Shown here piece after piece: positions 53,879 through 63,602 of a stretch of DNA of 64,000 nt. Within the stretch, counting starts at the first letter, position 1; each line of letters begins with the position of its first letter. The translations under genes and the position numbers were made by a program. The notes under the pieces were generated by a model. That model saw only the letters and a program-made list of their open reading frames with translations. It ran no database searches and was not told the origin of the DNA. This stretch comes from an uncultured Bizionia sp. (GTDB lineage: Bacteria; Bacteroidota; Bacteroidia; Flavobacteriales; Flavobacteriaceae), in assembly GCA_947496215.1 (NCBI GenBank), contig CANMCF010000020.1, positions 1 through 64,000 on the forward strand, given 5' to 3'.

Positions 53879-55425
53879 ACAGATTTATAATTTATTTTTC
53901 CTTTCTGATGAATTTTATCGGTTTTCTTATAATTGAAAAAAGATTTATAACTTTCTTCATAATTAGAAATAAAATCATTGATAGCAAAGTTGTCGATTAT
54001 TCTAGCTCTGGCATTTTTTCCCATTTGTAAGCGAAGTTTGTCATCTGTTAATAGTGTAATTACCTTTTTAGCAATGTCTTTGTAATCTTTTGCTTTGCAG
54101 AGAAACCCACAATCACTATTTAAAGCTTCATTTACGCCCCCAACATCGGTTGCTACTACTGGGATGCCACAACTCATAGATTCTATAACAGTATATGGGA
54201 AACCTTCAGAAATGGATGTAAGTATAGAAATGTCACCTTCAGGAAATATTTTATGAGGTTCGGAATGATGACCTGCCAATATAAAATGATTTTCTAGATT
54301 TAGTTCTTTTATGAGAGCTTCACACTGTTTAGTGTATTCTGGGACTGCATTTTTATTGCCATAAATTAAATATTTCACATTGGGTATGGTTCTTCTTGCT
54401 ACATTACATGATTTAATCATTGTAATGATGTCTTTTAGTTCAAAGATTCTAGCTGCTGCGACAACTGTAGGTCTGCCATCATTTGTTTTTGGCCTTATAA
54501 TTGGTCTAAATTTATCTGTGTCAATTCCATTATAGATTATTTTTATTTTTTTGGGATCCGCCCCATAGTTTTTTTCCCATTTTGTATTGAATTTATTTAC
54601 AGATAGAATTAAATCTGATTTATAATAGACTAAACGAGTTATGGATTCAGAAAATCTAATTAAAAAGTCTTTTAAAAAATTTGAATAATTAGAAGAGTTA
54701 ATGGCAAGTAGCCTTTCTCTTATGAAAACCCCGTGTTCTGTTAAAATCAATGGTGTATTATGCTTAAACTTAGCTATTAAAGCAGGTAAAACAGTAAATC
54801 CAGCAATTGTAATGTGTGACACATTCACCTTGGGGACATCTATGGATATTGGCATTAAGAATCTATAAACCCACCGTAAACCCGTTGTTAAATCTATAAG
54901 GGTTGTTGATTGTTTGTAGCTGGTTGCATTATCATTCATATAGTTTTTGTATGCATCCCAAACACATTTGCTAGTCATAGTTTTCTTATAATCATACATT
55001 TGAAAATAACTCCACATTGAGAACAATACATTATACAGTTCGTCTAAATCCTTTTTTTCTGAATATATGATGTCTAATAGTTTTTTTATTAGAGGGACAA
55101 ACTCTATGTCTATAGTTTTGAAATCGGTTATCTCTTTTCGACGGACAATTTTATAATATTGCTTCCCAAAATTTAAATAATCATGAGGTTCGTTAGGAGA
55201 CCATATAGGCAATTGAATTACTTTTTTTACACTTTTTGGGAGTTCGCAATTATATTTTGATTCATAATTGGCATTGATGGAATAAATGTAATATTCGATT
55301 CCTTTTGTTTCATTGCATAAAGTATGAGCCCAAGTAGAAATACCTCCTCCATAAAAGGGATAATTTCCTTCAGTAATTAACATTACCTTTAAACTGGGAG
55401 CGCTATTTTTTTGTTGAGGGAGCAT
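53875..55425 (-). CDS. pelF: PelF-like GT4 glycosyltransferase
   Basis: 516 residues, the usual PelF length. N-terminal signature LITEGNYPFYGGGISTW (16-32), central TEHGVFIRERLLA (229-241) and the GT4 nucleotide-sugar-binding EX7E motif (Glu407-x7-Glu415 in SEGFPYTVIES). PelF uses UDP-GalNAc/GlcNAc-type donors in Pel synthesis in Pseudomonas. First gene of the operon. It is cytosolic, without membrane segments. The strong PelF motifs are what anchor the whole operon's assignment. Confidence 0.92.
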   Translation of the reverse strand: MLPQQKNSAPSLKVMLITEGNYPFYGGGISTWAHTLCNETKGIEYYIYSINANYESKYNCELPKSVKKVIQLPIWSPNEPHDYLNFGKQYYKIVRRKEITDFKTIDIEFVPLIKKLLDIIYSEKKDLDELYNVLFSMWSYFQMYDYKKTMTSKCVWDAYKNYMNDNATSYKQSTTLIDLTTGLRWVYRFLMPISIDVPKVNVSHITIAGFTVLPALIAKFKHNTPLILTEHGVFIRERLLAINSSNYSNFLKDFLIRFSESITRLVYYKSDLILSVNKFNTKWEKNYGADPKKIKIIYNGIDTDKFRPIIRPKTNDGRPTVVAAARIFELKDIITMIKSCNVARRTIPNVKYLIYGNKNAVPEYTKQCEALIKELNLENHFILAGHHSEPHKIFPEGDISILTSISEGFPYTVIESMSCGIPVVATDVGGVNEALNSDCGFLCKAKDYKDIAKKVITLLTDDKLRLQMGKNARARIIDNFAINDFISNYEESYKSFFNYKKTDKIHQKGKINYKSV

Positions 55426-56033
55426 TTGAGAGCAAATAAAAGTGTTGACTTTGATTGCAGCTAATTTACTTGAGTTAATTTTAGTGGATATAGATAAAAA
55501 GTGGTTTTAATCGATGAAGTGTATATGTGTGTGATAGGAGTGAAATAAGTGAAAACATATACCGTTTTTAAAAATTATTTCACTATTAAGTTATCTCTTC
55601 AAAGCCATTTTTTAAGATTGTTACAAAAGGAGTTGAATAAGTTGTTTCTTATGTGAAATAGCTGAAATAGTACTATTTAAGATAGGAATATTATTGAAAA
55701 ACACTAGAAGGGTTTTGTTTTAAGATGAAGCTGTAAATTTCAATCATAATACCTTATAACTTATGGTTTTTATGCCTATCAATTAGAATGTTTTTTATGT
55801 GTTTGTAGATGAAAGTTGTTTTATTTCGATAAAATAAGATTTCTTCTAGAGCTGACCTCACCAAGTAAAAAAGGAGAGGTCTTTGTTTTGTACATTACAA
55901 CCAATGGACGTTTACCAGATTCTTTAGAAGAAAAAACTTTCTTTTTTGTATTAAAAAGAAATATGACCATATACGGAGTACAGACAGACAAAATGTTTCA
56001 CAAGTTTTTAAATTTGAAATCAAATAGACTTGC
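55426..56033. other. Long AT-rich upstream region of the Pel-like operon, 608 bases
   Basis: The longest non-coding stretch in the window. It must hold the pel operon promoter and the 3' end of mutB, yet I find no exact TAnnTTTG box on the minus strand and no terminator for mutB. A plus-strand frame from 55816 runs into mutB antisense and looks accidental. Features noted are short direct and inverted A/T-rich repeats only. Confidence 0.5.
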
Positions 56034-58160
56034 TTATTCTTCTATCAAAACCTCTAAAATCTTAATGGCAGCTTCACTGATTTTGGTTCCTGGACCAAAA
56101 ACTGCAACTGCACCGGCATCGAACAAGTATTGGTAATCTTGCTTTGGGATGACACCGCCAACGATGACCATGATGTCTTCCCTGCCATAATTCTTAAGAG
56201 CTTCTATTACTTGTGGAACCAATGTCTTGTGCCCAGCTGCAAGAGAGGAAACACCCAAGATATGTACATCGTTTTCCACGGCTTGCTTTGCTGCTTCCTG
56301 TGGAGTCTGGAACAAGGGGCCTATGTCCACATCGAAACCAACGTCTGCATAACCTGTTGCAACTACCTTTGCGCCGCGGTCGTGCCCGTCTTGTCCCATT
56401 TTTGCAATCATGATACGAGGCCTACGCCCATCTTGTTCTGCAAATGCATTGGCCAATTCTTTTGCCTTCTTAAAGCTTTTATCGTCTTTTATTTCTTTGC
56501 TATACACTCCCGAAAATGATTTTATTTGTGCTTTGTAACGCCCGAATTCGACCTCCATGGCATCACTTATTTCTCCCAAAGTTGCGCGTTCACGAGCAGC
56601 TTCGACTGCTAAAGCTAATAAATTTTTTGTTCCAGTTCGTGCTGCCTTGGTTAAATCGTCTAACGTTCGTTGTACTTTTTTCGTGTCTCGTTTGGCTTTG
56701 ATTCCATTTAAACGTTCTATCTGTTGGTTACGTACCGTTTGGTTGTCGACCTCTAGAATATGCAAGGGATCTTCCTCTTCCAAGACATATTTGTTTACGC
56801 CGACAATGATATCTTGCCCAGAATCTATTCTTGCTTGTTTTCTTGCAGCAGCTTCCTCAATACGTAGTTTTGGGATTCCTGCCTCGATGGCTTTTGTCAT
56901 TCCTCCAAGCTCTTCGACTTCCTCAATCAAGGACCATGCCTTTTCTGCAATGTCATTGGTTAGTTTTTCTACATAATAGCTACCAGCCCAAGGGTCTACC
57001 GTTTTTGTGATGTTGGTTTCCTCTTGTAGGAATATTTGTGTGTTTCGTGCTATTCTTGCGGAAAAATCCGTTGGTAGTGCAATGGCTTCATCCAAAGCAT
57101 TGGTATGTAGGCTTTGCGTACCTCCAAATGCTGCAGCTGTAGCTTCTATCGTTGTTCTGGCAACATTGTTGAACGGGTCTTGTTCCGTCAAACTCCAGCC
57201 ACTGGTTTGACAATGTGTCCTCAAAGCCAATGATTTCTGGTTTTTTGGGTTGAATTGCTTTACAAGTTTTGCCCACAGCATCCTAGCTGCACGCATTTTT
57301 GCAATTTCCATGAAATGATTCATTCCAATGGCCCAAAAGAAAGAGAGGCGAGGAGCAAAGGTGTCAATGTCCATCCCAGCTGCCAATCCTTTTCTTATGT
57401 ATTCCAAACCATCTGCCAATGTGTAGGCCAGTTCAATGTCACAAGTTGCACCGGCTTCTTGCATGTGATATCCCGAAATACTAATGCTGTTGAACTTGGG
57501 CATATTGTTACTTGTGTACTCAAATATATCCGAGATGATCTTCATGGAAGGAGTAGGTGGATAGATGTATGTGTTTCTAACCATGAACTCCTTTAAAATG
57601 TCATTTTGTATCGTCCCAGCAAGCAATTCTGGTTTCACCCCTTGCTCTTCGGCTGCTACGATGTAAAAGGCTAGTATGGGAAGGACGGCACCATTCATTG
57701 TCATGGAAACGGACATTTTGTCCAATGGTATCTGGTCGAACAATATCTTCATGTCCTCGACACTATCTATGGCCACACCAGCTTTTCCAACATCTCCAAC
57801 GACACGTTCGTGGTCACTGTCGTAACCTCTGTGGGTTGCCAGGTCGAAAGCCACTGAAAGCCCTTTCTGTCCTGCTGCCAAGTTGCGTCTGTAAAAGGCA
57901 TTGCTGTCTTCAGCCGTACTAAACCCTGCATATTGACGAATCGTCCATGGCCTACGAACATACATCGTACTGTATGGACCACGAAGGTTTGGTGCTATTC
58001 CTGCTACAAAATCCAAATGATTCAAGTTTGCAAGGTCTTCTTTTGAATATGTGGATTTTACGACAATGTCCTCTGCCGTATTGAAAGTTTCCTTGTTAAC
58101 GGGTTCTATGCCTTTTACTTCAGGTTTTAAATTGAGATGTTGAATATTCTTTCTTTGCAT
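56034..58160 (-). CDS. mutB: Methylmalonyl-CoA mutase large (alpha) subunit
   Basis: 708 residues. The N-terminal barrel binds the CoA ester ([34 protein letters not shown]), and the C-terminal B12-binding domain carries the cobalamin-binding DGHDRGAKV motif and the GGVIPKQDY loop. It isomerises succinyl-CoA and methylmalonyl-CoA, the entry to propionate metabolism. It acts with the small subunit, encoded 1.4 kb upstream in the same run; two lipoprotein genes lie between. The start shares a base with the upstream gene's stop. Confidence 0.97.
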   Translation of the reverse strand: MQRKNIQHLNLKPEVKGIEPVNKETFNTAEDIVVKSTYSKEDLANLNHLDFVAGIAPNLRGPYSTMYVRRPWTIRQYAGFSTAEDSNAFYRRNLAAGQKGLSVAFDLATHRGYDSDHERVVGDVGKAGVAIDSVEDMKILFDQIPLDKMSVSMTMNGAVLPILAFYIVAAEEQGVKPELLAGTIQNDILKEFMVRNTYIYPPTPSMKIISDIFEYTSNNMPKFNSISISGYHMQEAGATCDIELAYTLADGLEYIRKGLAAGMDIDTFAPRLSFFWAIGMNHFMEIAKMRAARMLWAKLVKQFNPKNQKSLALRTHCQTSGWSLTEQDPFNNVARTTIEATAAAFGGTQSLHTNALDEAIALPTDFSARIARNTQIFLQEETNITKTVDPWAGSYYVEKLTNDIAEKAWSLIEEVEELGGMTKAIEAGIPKLRIEEAAARKQARIDSGQDIIVGVNKYVLEEEDPLHILEVDNQTVRNQQIERLNGIKAKRDTKKVQRTLDDLTKAARTGTKNLLALAVEAARERATLGEISDAMEVEFGRYKAQIKSFSGVYSKEIKDDKSFKKAKELANAFAEQDGRRPRIMIAKMGQDGHDRGAKVVATGYADVGFDVDIGPLFQTPQEAAKQAVENDVHILGVSSLAAGHKTLVPQVIEALKNYGREDIMVIVGGVIPKQDYQYLFDAGAVAVFGPGTKISEAAIKILEVLIEE

Positions 58161-58804
58161 TACATTATCATTTTATGAAGGTAAGGATCAAAATTTACTT
58201 CGTAACCTGTGGACAATTGTATGTACACGGTCTTTTCGTTATGCGATACGATGTACGTGGAATTATAACTGGTAACATTGTTTTTCGTGTTGTCGATCCT
58301 ATATACGGCCTTAAATATCTGAGGCCCGAATTTGGCATTGTATTTCGCGGTGATCTTGGTAAACTCCAAACCGGAATCCTCAGCAAATATTTCGTTGTTA
58401 ACCCTTATCATACTTAAAAGGTATTGAGCATCTCTTTTGGACAAGGGGTGGTAGGGCAATGTGTTTATGGTGTAGGTTGAACCTGTTACCTTGTCATAGA
58501 AGATGTGGAAGTTACCCTCCATCTTTCTAAGTAGGTTTAGGCGTCTATTTTCTTGCTTGTAGTCTTCATCTGTTGTCAAGGATTTTACTACATTTTGATA
58601 TTCAATCAATGGGTATTTTTTAAATACGCTGGGTAGATAGGTCTTTATGCCATCTTCCGCCATAAAGGTGTATTTGCCTTTAACCTCTTCTTGATTGGAA
58701 GCATCTAGCCAGTTTTTTGCTTCTTTGGCTCCTTGCATACATGATGATAGGCATATAAAAGCGTACAAGGTCAGAGTGTATTTTAAAATCCCCCTTTTAT
58801 TCAT
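58160..58804 (-). CDS. Lipoprotein of the mut operon, unknown function (A)
   Basis: 214 residues. A lipoprotein-type signal ends at Cys22 ([10 protein letters not shown]). The rest is mixed alpha/beta ([29 protein letters not shown] ... [17 protein letters not shown]). I do not recognise a family. It starts 3 bases after the next lipoprotein's stop and touches mutB's start, so it is transcribed with methylmalonyl-CoA mutase. A metabolic link is not evident. Confidence 0.75.
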   Translation of the reverse strand: MNKRGILKYTLTLYAFICLSSCMQGAKEAKNWLDASNQEEVKGKYTFMAEDGIKTYLPSVFKKYPLIEYQNVVKSLTTDEDYKQENRRLNLLRKMEGNFHIFYDKVTGSTYTINTLPYHPLSKRDAQYLLSMIRVNNEIFAEDSGLEFTKITAKYNAKFGPQIFKAVYRIDNTKNNVTSYNSTYIVSHNEKTVYIQLSTGYEVNFDPYLHKMIM

Positions 58805-58807
58805 TGA

Positions 58808-59503
58808 TTAGTGGTTATGTCCTGCGTGAGCGTCTTTTTTTTCTGCTGGCTTGGCAGTGGGCTTATTCTTTGGTGTCTTGTTGAAGTCCACTTTGTCGTT
58901 TTTTGCCGATTCAGCTTGTTTTTTCAGCAAGGTTGGGTCCATGTTCATCAATTTTGCATAGTAGTATTCGAAAGCGATGAAGGTTTTCAAGCTACCATCA
59001 CCTTGTATTTGTCTAGCATTCGTTCTCAATGGAGTTAGAATCAATAAAGGGCGCATGCTATTGGTTGCCAGTAGCGAATTGAAAGTTGTTTTGAACCCCG
59101 ACATCTTTATGTTGTTTGCAATACAATCCGTGAAGGGGGCTGAGTAATTTAGGGTAACATCCTTGCCTCCCATATTCCAAATCGCTGTATCTTCTTTCAA
59201 TGCCATTGCAATGTTGAAACTGTGTTCTGATGCCAAGTCCTCAATCTTTACTCTTCCATTCAATGCATTCGCTACAAATTGGGAATAGGCTTTGGATACC
59301 GATTGACCTTTCTTGTCGTATAGATTGGCAATGTCCTTTTCAAATGAGTAAACGGCTTCGTTGTACAATTGTCCTTTTGGAAAGTCACATGCCAAAACCT
59401 TAGGACTATCAGCGTATTTGTACTCTAAACTGGTTTCTTTTTTACAACTAACAAAAGTGATTAACAATGTGATTGCGAAAAGTTTGAAAAATCGTGTTTG
59501 CAT
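58808..59503 (-). CDS. Lipoprotein of the mut operon, unknown function (B), His-rich tail
   Basis: 231 residues. The lipoprotein signal ends at Cys20 (LITFVSCKKE). A helical domain (about 45-190) follows, then a Lys/Pro-rich linker (KTPKNKPTAKPAEKK) and a short His-rich end (HAGHNH) that could bind a metal. I do not recognise the family. It sits between mutA and lipoprotein A with gaps of 22 and 3 bases. Confidence 0.75.
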   Translation of the reverse strand: MQTRFFKLFAITLLITFVSCKKETSLEYKYADSPKVLACDFPKGQLYNEAVYSFEKDIANLYDKKGQSVSKAYSQFVANALNGRVKIEDLASEHSFNIAMALKEDTAIWNMGGKDVTLNYSAPFTDCIANNIKMSGFKTTFNSLLATNSMRPLLILTPLRTNARQIQGDGSLKTFIAFEYYYAKLMNMDPTLLKKQAESAKNDKVDFNKTPKNKPTAKPAEKKDAHAGHNH

Positions 59504-59525
59504 TACTTTAAAATTTAAAAATTAG

Positions 59526-60887
59526 TTACTCTGTTTTTAATCGTGTTTGTTCCATAGCCTCTGCCAAACGTTTTTCCAGGATGGGCTCAATGAGCGTTTT
59601 CCTGACATCGGTTTTCAAGAAAGGGTATATTTCCAAGTCGTCTTTCATTCTGTCGTCGACATTGGGGTGTTTGTTCGTTCCCAATAGAATCAATTCACCA
59701 TTGTCGAATTGTTCTTGCTCCTTGTTGGCGGTTTCCTTTATTTTTTTCTGAATGATTCCTTCTTTCAATTGCTTCAGAAATCCGCCACCATTTTCTATGG
59801 ATTTGAATATGGTCAATGCCTTTTCTGCCAATTGTTCCGTTAGGATTTCTATATAATAGCTACCACTCGATGCATTTGTCACAGCTCCAAAATAACTTTC
59901 TTTCTTTAATACAAGTAGTTGGTTTCTGGAAATGCGTTCTCCAAATTCATTGTCTTTGTGATATATGGCGTCATAGGCTAAGTTGCAAACGGTATTGGCT
60001 CCTCCGAGTATGGCGCTCATGCATTCGGTAGTCGTTCGTAGCATGTTCGTGTTGTAGTCGTAAATGGTCTTGTTGCGTTTTGTTGGAGTTGCCACGACAA
60101 TACATGGTTTGGAAATGCCATATTCCGAAGCCAAGGTATTCCATAATAGGCGCAAGGCTCTTAATTTTGCTATTTCGAAAAAGTAATTCGTACCCACGGA
60201 TACGTTGAATGTGATGCTTTGGTCCAACTTTTCGCCAAAATGGTTCAAATACTCATTGGCGTGAGCTATGGCATAGGCCAATTGTTGAACGATGGATGCT
60301 CCTGCATTTTGGTACAATCCTACATCTATGCCAATATTGCTTTTCAATGCAGTATTGTACTTTACCATATTTTCCATGTGAGTATGGTCCTCCTCCAAGT
60401 TGGTAAACCAGTTCCCCGTCTTGGCAAGATGTCCAACAATGTCCGTATGAATATGAATATCTGCTTTTTCTGCAATTGCATTTACTTGTTGTGTAAACCC
60501 AAAATCCAAAAACTGCAACTCCAAATGGATTGGAGTGGAGGAAAGGTCAAGGTCTTGGAATAACCTTTCGATTGAAACGGTTTTGTCAGGTATGATGAAT
60601 TTGATGCTTTCAGCACCTCTTTCAATGGCATTTTTGGCTTTGTGATTTGCAGCTTTCTCATCGGCAACGAAGATGGATTGTCCAATGTTCCAATGATTGG
60701 AAGTCATATGGAATGGTTCTTTGTCAACAAAATCATCACGATGATAGAAAGGTTTGACATTTATGTCTTCATTGGTTTTCCATATCAATGTGTCATTATA
60801 GTCAGCTCCCTTCAAGTCTGCTTGTATCTTTTGCTTCCAAGCTTTGGAAGTTACCGATGAAAAATCGTCAAATAGCTTGTTACTCAT
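59526..60887 (-). CDS. mutA: Methylmalonyl-CoA mutase small (beta) subunit
   Basis: 453 residues, a barrel-only subunit: no DxHxxG cobalamin-binding motif is present, as usual for the non-catalytic small subunit. Shared family motifs include YHRDDFVDKEPFH at the start, IGIDVGLYQNAGASIVQQLAYA, and GGANTVCNLAYDAIYH. It pairs with the large subunit MutB. The C-terminal B12 domain is degenerate or absent. Upstream it overlaps the divIC-like gene by 8 bases. Confidence 0.93.
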   Translation of the reverse strand: MSNKLFDDFSSVTSKAWKQKIQADLKGADYNDTLIWKTNEDINVKPFYHRDDFVDKEPFHMTSNHWNIGQSIFVADEKAANHKAKNAIERGAESIKFIIPDKTVSIERLFQDLDLSSTPIHLELQFLDFGFTQQVNAIAEKADIHIHTDIVGHLAKTGNWFTNLEEDHTHMENMVKYNTALKSNIGIDVGLYQNAGASIVQQLAYAIAHANEYLNHFGEKLDQSITFNVSVGTNYFFEIAKLRALRLLWNTLASEYGISKPCIVVATPTKRNKTIYDYNTNMLRTTTECMSAILGGANTVCNLAYDAIYHKDNEFGERISRNQLLVLKKESYFGAVTNASSGSYYIEILTEQLAEKALTIFKSIENGGGFLKQLKEGIIQKKIKETANKEQEQFDNGELILLGTNKHPNVDDRMKDDLEIYPFLKTDVRKTLIEPILEKRLAEAMEQTRLKTE

Positions 60888-61182
60888 CTTCTTTGGTTTT
60901 TAAACTGTCTTGATATTCTATAATGTAAATGTCTTCGTTTTCGCGTTTCATATAATAGGCTTCTCGTGCAAATTTCTCCAAACCTTCTTCGCTACTCAAT
61001 TCCTTGATGGCTTTTTGGTCTTTTTTATACTCTTCCTTGTAATGCTCGATCTCATCCAATTTAGCTTCTTTTTCTTTGTTGAGGTCTTTGTGCAACAACA
61101 ATGAGTTGGCATCGAAGAACAGCATCCAGATGGCGAAGATGATGAAGATGATCAAGAATTTATTTTTAAGGAATTTTGGCAT
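60880..61182 (-). CDS. Septum formation initiator (FtsB/DivIC-like) protein
   Basis: 100 residues. A transmembrane helix (about 10-26) precedes a coiled coil (about 32-75, NKEKEAKLDEIEHYKEEY) and a short acidic end. This is the FtsB/DivIC layout, a bitopic protein of the cell-division complex that pairs with FtsL. It shares a base with udk's stop and overlaps mutA by 8. The link of division to methylmalonyl-CoA mutase genes is conserved in Flavobacteriia. Confidence 0.88.
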   Translation of the reverse strand: MPKFLKNKFLIIFIIFAIWMLFFDANSLLLHKDLNKEKEAKLDEIEHYKEEYKKDQKAIKELSSEEGLEKFAREAYYMKRENEDIYIIEYQDSLKTKEDE

Positions 61183-61790
61183 TAATTAAGCTTTTCGTTT
61201 ATAATGGTACGTACTATGTTAACAGCTACCGTATTGTATTTATTGTTGGGGATAATAAGGTCTGCATATTCTTTGGTCGGTTCGATAAATTGTTGATGCA
61301 TAGGTTTCAATGTGTTTTGGTAACGCGACAAAACCTCGTTAATGTCTCGGCCACGTTCTGCAATGTCTCGTTTCAAACGTCTGATCAAACGTTCGTCACT
61401 GTCGGCATGGACAAATATCTTGATGTCGAACATTTCCCTCAATGCCCTGTTCGTTAGAATCAATATGCCTTCTACGATCATCACCTTCCTAGGTTTGGTT
61501 GTAATGGTATCTCCCGTCCTATTGTGCTTTACAAAGGAATATACGGGTTGGTTTATGGATTCTCCTTTTTTCAATGCCTTCAAATGTTCTCCAAGCAAAT
61601 CGAAATCGATGGATCTTGGGTGGTCGAAATTTATCTTCTTGCGTTCCTCGAACGATAGGTGAGTGGTGTCTTGATAGTAGGAATCCTGTGATATCACACC
61701 AACTTCTCCTTCCGGTAATTCATTTAATATTTGATTTACAACCGTTGTCTTTCCGCATCCTGTACCGCCAGCAATTCCTATTATTAGCAT
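61182..61790 (-). CDS. udk: Uridine kinase
   Basis: 202 residues. Walker A GIAGGTGCGKTTVV (5-18), FDHPRSIDFDLLGEHLKALK (uridine-binding), and ERLIRRLKRDIAERGRD (lid region). It phosphorylates uridine and cytidine in pyrimidine salvage. First gene of the udk-divIC-mutA-lipoproteins-mutB run. Confidence 0.96.
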   Translation of the reverse strand: MLIIGIAGGTGCGKTTVVNQILNELPEGEVGVISQDSYYQDTTHLSFEERKKINFDHPRSIDFDLLGEHLKALKKGESINQPVYSFVKHNRTGDTITTKPRKVMIVEGILILTNRALREMFDIKIFVHADSDERLIRRLKRDIAERGRDINEVLSRYQNTLKPMHQQFIEPTKEYADLIIPNNKYNTVAVNIVRTIINEKLN

Positions 61791-61842
61791 ATTAGTTCTT
61801 TGATTTTTAACGGTACAAATTTAGGGATTTGTAATCACTAAT

Positions 61843-62268
61843 TTATTGTTGAACTTTTGAAACTTCGTTTTCTGTCACAAGCTCAACGTTTTTGTTGTTC
61901 CAACTATTTGTTATGTAGTTCATTACGTCAGATATTTCTTTGTTGGATAGTCCTTGTTGAGCCATAACTCCATTGTATTTTTTACCATTTACTTCGATGG
62001 GACCTTTTAATCCATATTTTATGGATCTTATGCTTTCTTCCCTTTTGGACATTAAATAGTCCGAACTTGCCAAAGGGGGAAATATGTTGGGAACTCCTTT
62101 GCCATTTACCATATGACAATTGATGCAGAAATCGTCATACACTTGTTTTCCGGAAACGAAGTCCTGTGTTCTTATGCTTTCTGCAGTAGTTTTCTTTTTT
62201 TCAGAATAGCATGAAAAGAGCAAGGTTGCTCCAAAAGTAATAATGAAACGGTATTTTATCATATTCAA
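61843..62268 (-). CDS. Lipoprotein mono-haem cytochrome c
   Basis: 141 residues. A lipoprotein-type signal ends at Cys20 (LLFSCYSE). One haem-binding motif CINCH (Cys48, Cys51, His52), with the axial Met probably in APLASSDYLMSKR or GVMAQQG. It should be a membrane-anchored electron carrier facing the periplasm. Its start overlaps the PQQ dehydrogenase stop by 4 bases, so it is the likely electron acceptor of that enzyme. Confidence 0.88.
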   Translation of the reverse strand: MNMIKYRFIITFGATLLFSCYSEKKKTTAESIRTQDFVSGKQVYDDFCINCHMVNGKGVPNIFPPLASSDYLMSKREESIRSIKYGLKGPIEVNGKKYNGVMAQQGLSNKEISDVMNYITNSWNNKNVELVTENEVSKVQQ

Positions 62269-63368
62269 CTTCTTGTTAGTTTGACGATTCCTAAATTTTC
62301 GACTCCCACATAAATGAAGCCATCTGGACCTTCTTCCACGGAGCGTATGCGTCCTATGTCATCCAACAAGCGCTCTTCCTTGATTACTTTGCCATCTTTT
62401 AACACACATCGGTCAAGATAATTGAATTTTAAGGAGCCGACCAATAAATTACCTTTCCAATCGCCGTATTTGTTGGAAGAGATAAAAGCCATTCCACTAG
62501 GAGCAATGGATGGCGTCCAATAATGGAGTGGTTGTTCCATTCCTTTTTTCGCAGTCTTGTCCGTTATCTTGGTTCCACTATAGTTTTTGCCATGGGTAAT
62601 TGTTGGCCAACCATAATTCTTTCCAGGTTTTATGATGTTTATCTCATCGCCTCCTCGTGGCCCATGTTCATGTGTCCAAATGTCCTTTGTGATAGGATGT
62701 AGTTCCATTCCTTGGGGATTTCTATGCCCATATGAATATATTGCTGTTTTTGCGTTTGCTACATTTACAAATGGATTGTCCTTTGGTATTGTTCCATCAT
62801 CTTTTAGACGGTATACCTTTCCACAATCTCTAGTAAGGTCTTGAGGATTCACATCTCTGTTCCCGCGTTCTCCAATGGTGAAAAACAAGTAGCCATTGAC
62901 GTCAAAAACTATTCTAGATCCAAAGTGTTGGCCTCTTGTTGTGTTGGGGGTAGCCTTATATAGCAATTGTTTGTTAACCAAAGTGTTATTTTTTATTTTT
63001 GCACGCATTATGGCCGTATTTCCACCTCTTTCTTCACCTTTGGGAGAAGCATAGGCAAAATAGACCCAACCATTGTCTTTATAATTAGGGTGCAGAGCGA
63101 TATCCAACAAGCCGCCTTGTCCTCTAACATAAATTTCTGGCAAACCTGAGATTACCGTTTTTAAATTATCCTTGAAATGAATAAGTTTTCCTTCTTTTTC
63201 TGTTATCAAGATGGAATGATCAGGTAAAAAGGCAAACCCCCAAGGATTATTTAATTCAGGAACAACAATTTCGTAAGAGTTTTTTGTGTTTATTGTGTTT
63301 TTGTCTTGAGCACAGGTAGTTACGCTTAAAAATAAGATGAAAAAATAGGAGATGTTTTTCAATTTCAT
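62265..63368 (-). CDS. PQQ-dependent sugar dehydrogenase-like protein
   Basis: 367 residues, close to the 6-bladed propeller of soluble aldose dehydrogenase (YliI/Asd type). Signal peptide (1-20). Features: ELNNPWGFAFLPDHSILITEKEG, GGLLDIALHPNYKDNGWVYFAYASP, HFGSRIVFDVNGYLFFTIGERGN, THEHGPRGGDEINII and GKNYGWP. It would oxidise sugars in the periplasm with PQQ, passing electrons to the adjacent cytochrome c. PQQ synthesis genes are not in the window; the substrate is not known. Confidence 0.9.
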   Translation of the reverse strand: MKLKNISYFFILFLSVTTCAQDKNTINTKNSYEIVVPELNNPWGFAFLPDHSILITEKEGKLIHFKDNLKTVISGLPEIYVRGQGGLLDIALHPNYKDNGWVYFAYASPKGEERGGNTAIMRAKIKNNTLVNKQLLYKATPNTTRGQHFGSRIVFDVNGYLFFTIGERGNRDVNPQDLTRDCGKVYRLKDDGTIPKDNPFVNVANAKTAIYSYGHRNPQGMELHPITKDIWTHEHGPRGGDEINIIKPGKNYGWPTITHGKNYSGTKITDKTAKKGMEQPLHYWTPSIAPSGMAFISSNKYGDWKGNLLVGSLKFNYLDRCVLKDGKVIKEERLLDDIGRIRSVEEGPDGFIYVGVENLGIVKLTRS

Positions 63369-63409
63369 ATCTAAAAAAAAATGTTTTCACAATTTACGAT
63401 AAAAAATAG

Positions 63410-63439
63410 TTTCATACTTTAAATAATAACGTATATTTG
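63410..63439 (+). promoter_or_regulatory. Promoter of tRNA-Pro
   Basis: TATATTTG at 63432-63439, an exact -7 match; TTTC at about 63410, 19 bases upstream, is a weak -33. It starts transcription about 50 bases before the tRNA. Confidence 0.65.
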
Positions 63440-63489
63440 CACTTCCAAAATCGAAAGTATATTTTCTTTTGGAAAAAAGATAACCTATT

Positions 63490-63564
63490 CGGGGTGTAGC
63501 GTAGCCCGGTTATCGCGCCGCGTTTGGGACGCGGAGGTCGCAGGTTCGAATCCTGCCACCCCGA
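63490..63564 (+). tRNA. tRNA-Pro (anticodon TGG)
   Basis: Acceptor CGGGGTG/CACCCCG with discriminator A, anticodon stem CCGCG/CGCGG around loop TTTGGGA with anticodon TGG, and a T arm GCAGGTTCGAATCCTGC. CCA is not encoded. Confidence 0.95.
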
Positions 63565-63570
63565 CAAAAA

Positions 63571-63602
63571 AGCCTGAAAATCTATGATTTTCAGGCTTTT
63601 TG
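63571..63602 (+). terminator. Terminator after tRNA-Pro
   Basis: Perfect 12-base stem AGCCTGAAAATC/GATTTTCAGGCT with a 3-base loop and a T run. Confidence 0.9.

Noticed and set aside
55816..56136. 106-residue plus-strand frame upstream of and overlapping mutB
   Set aside because: Its 3' third is antisense to conserved mutB codons, and it has no promoter or homologous features.
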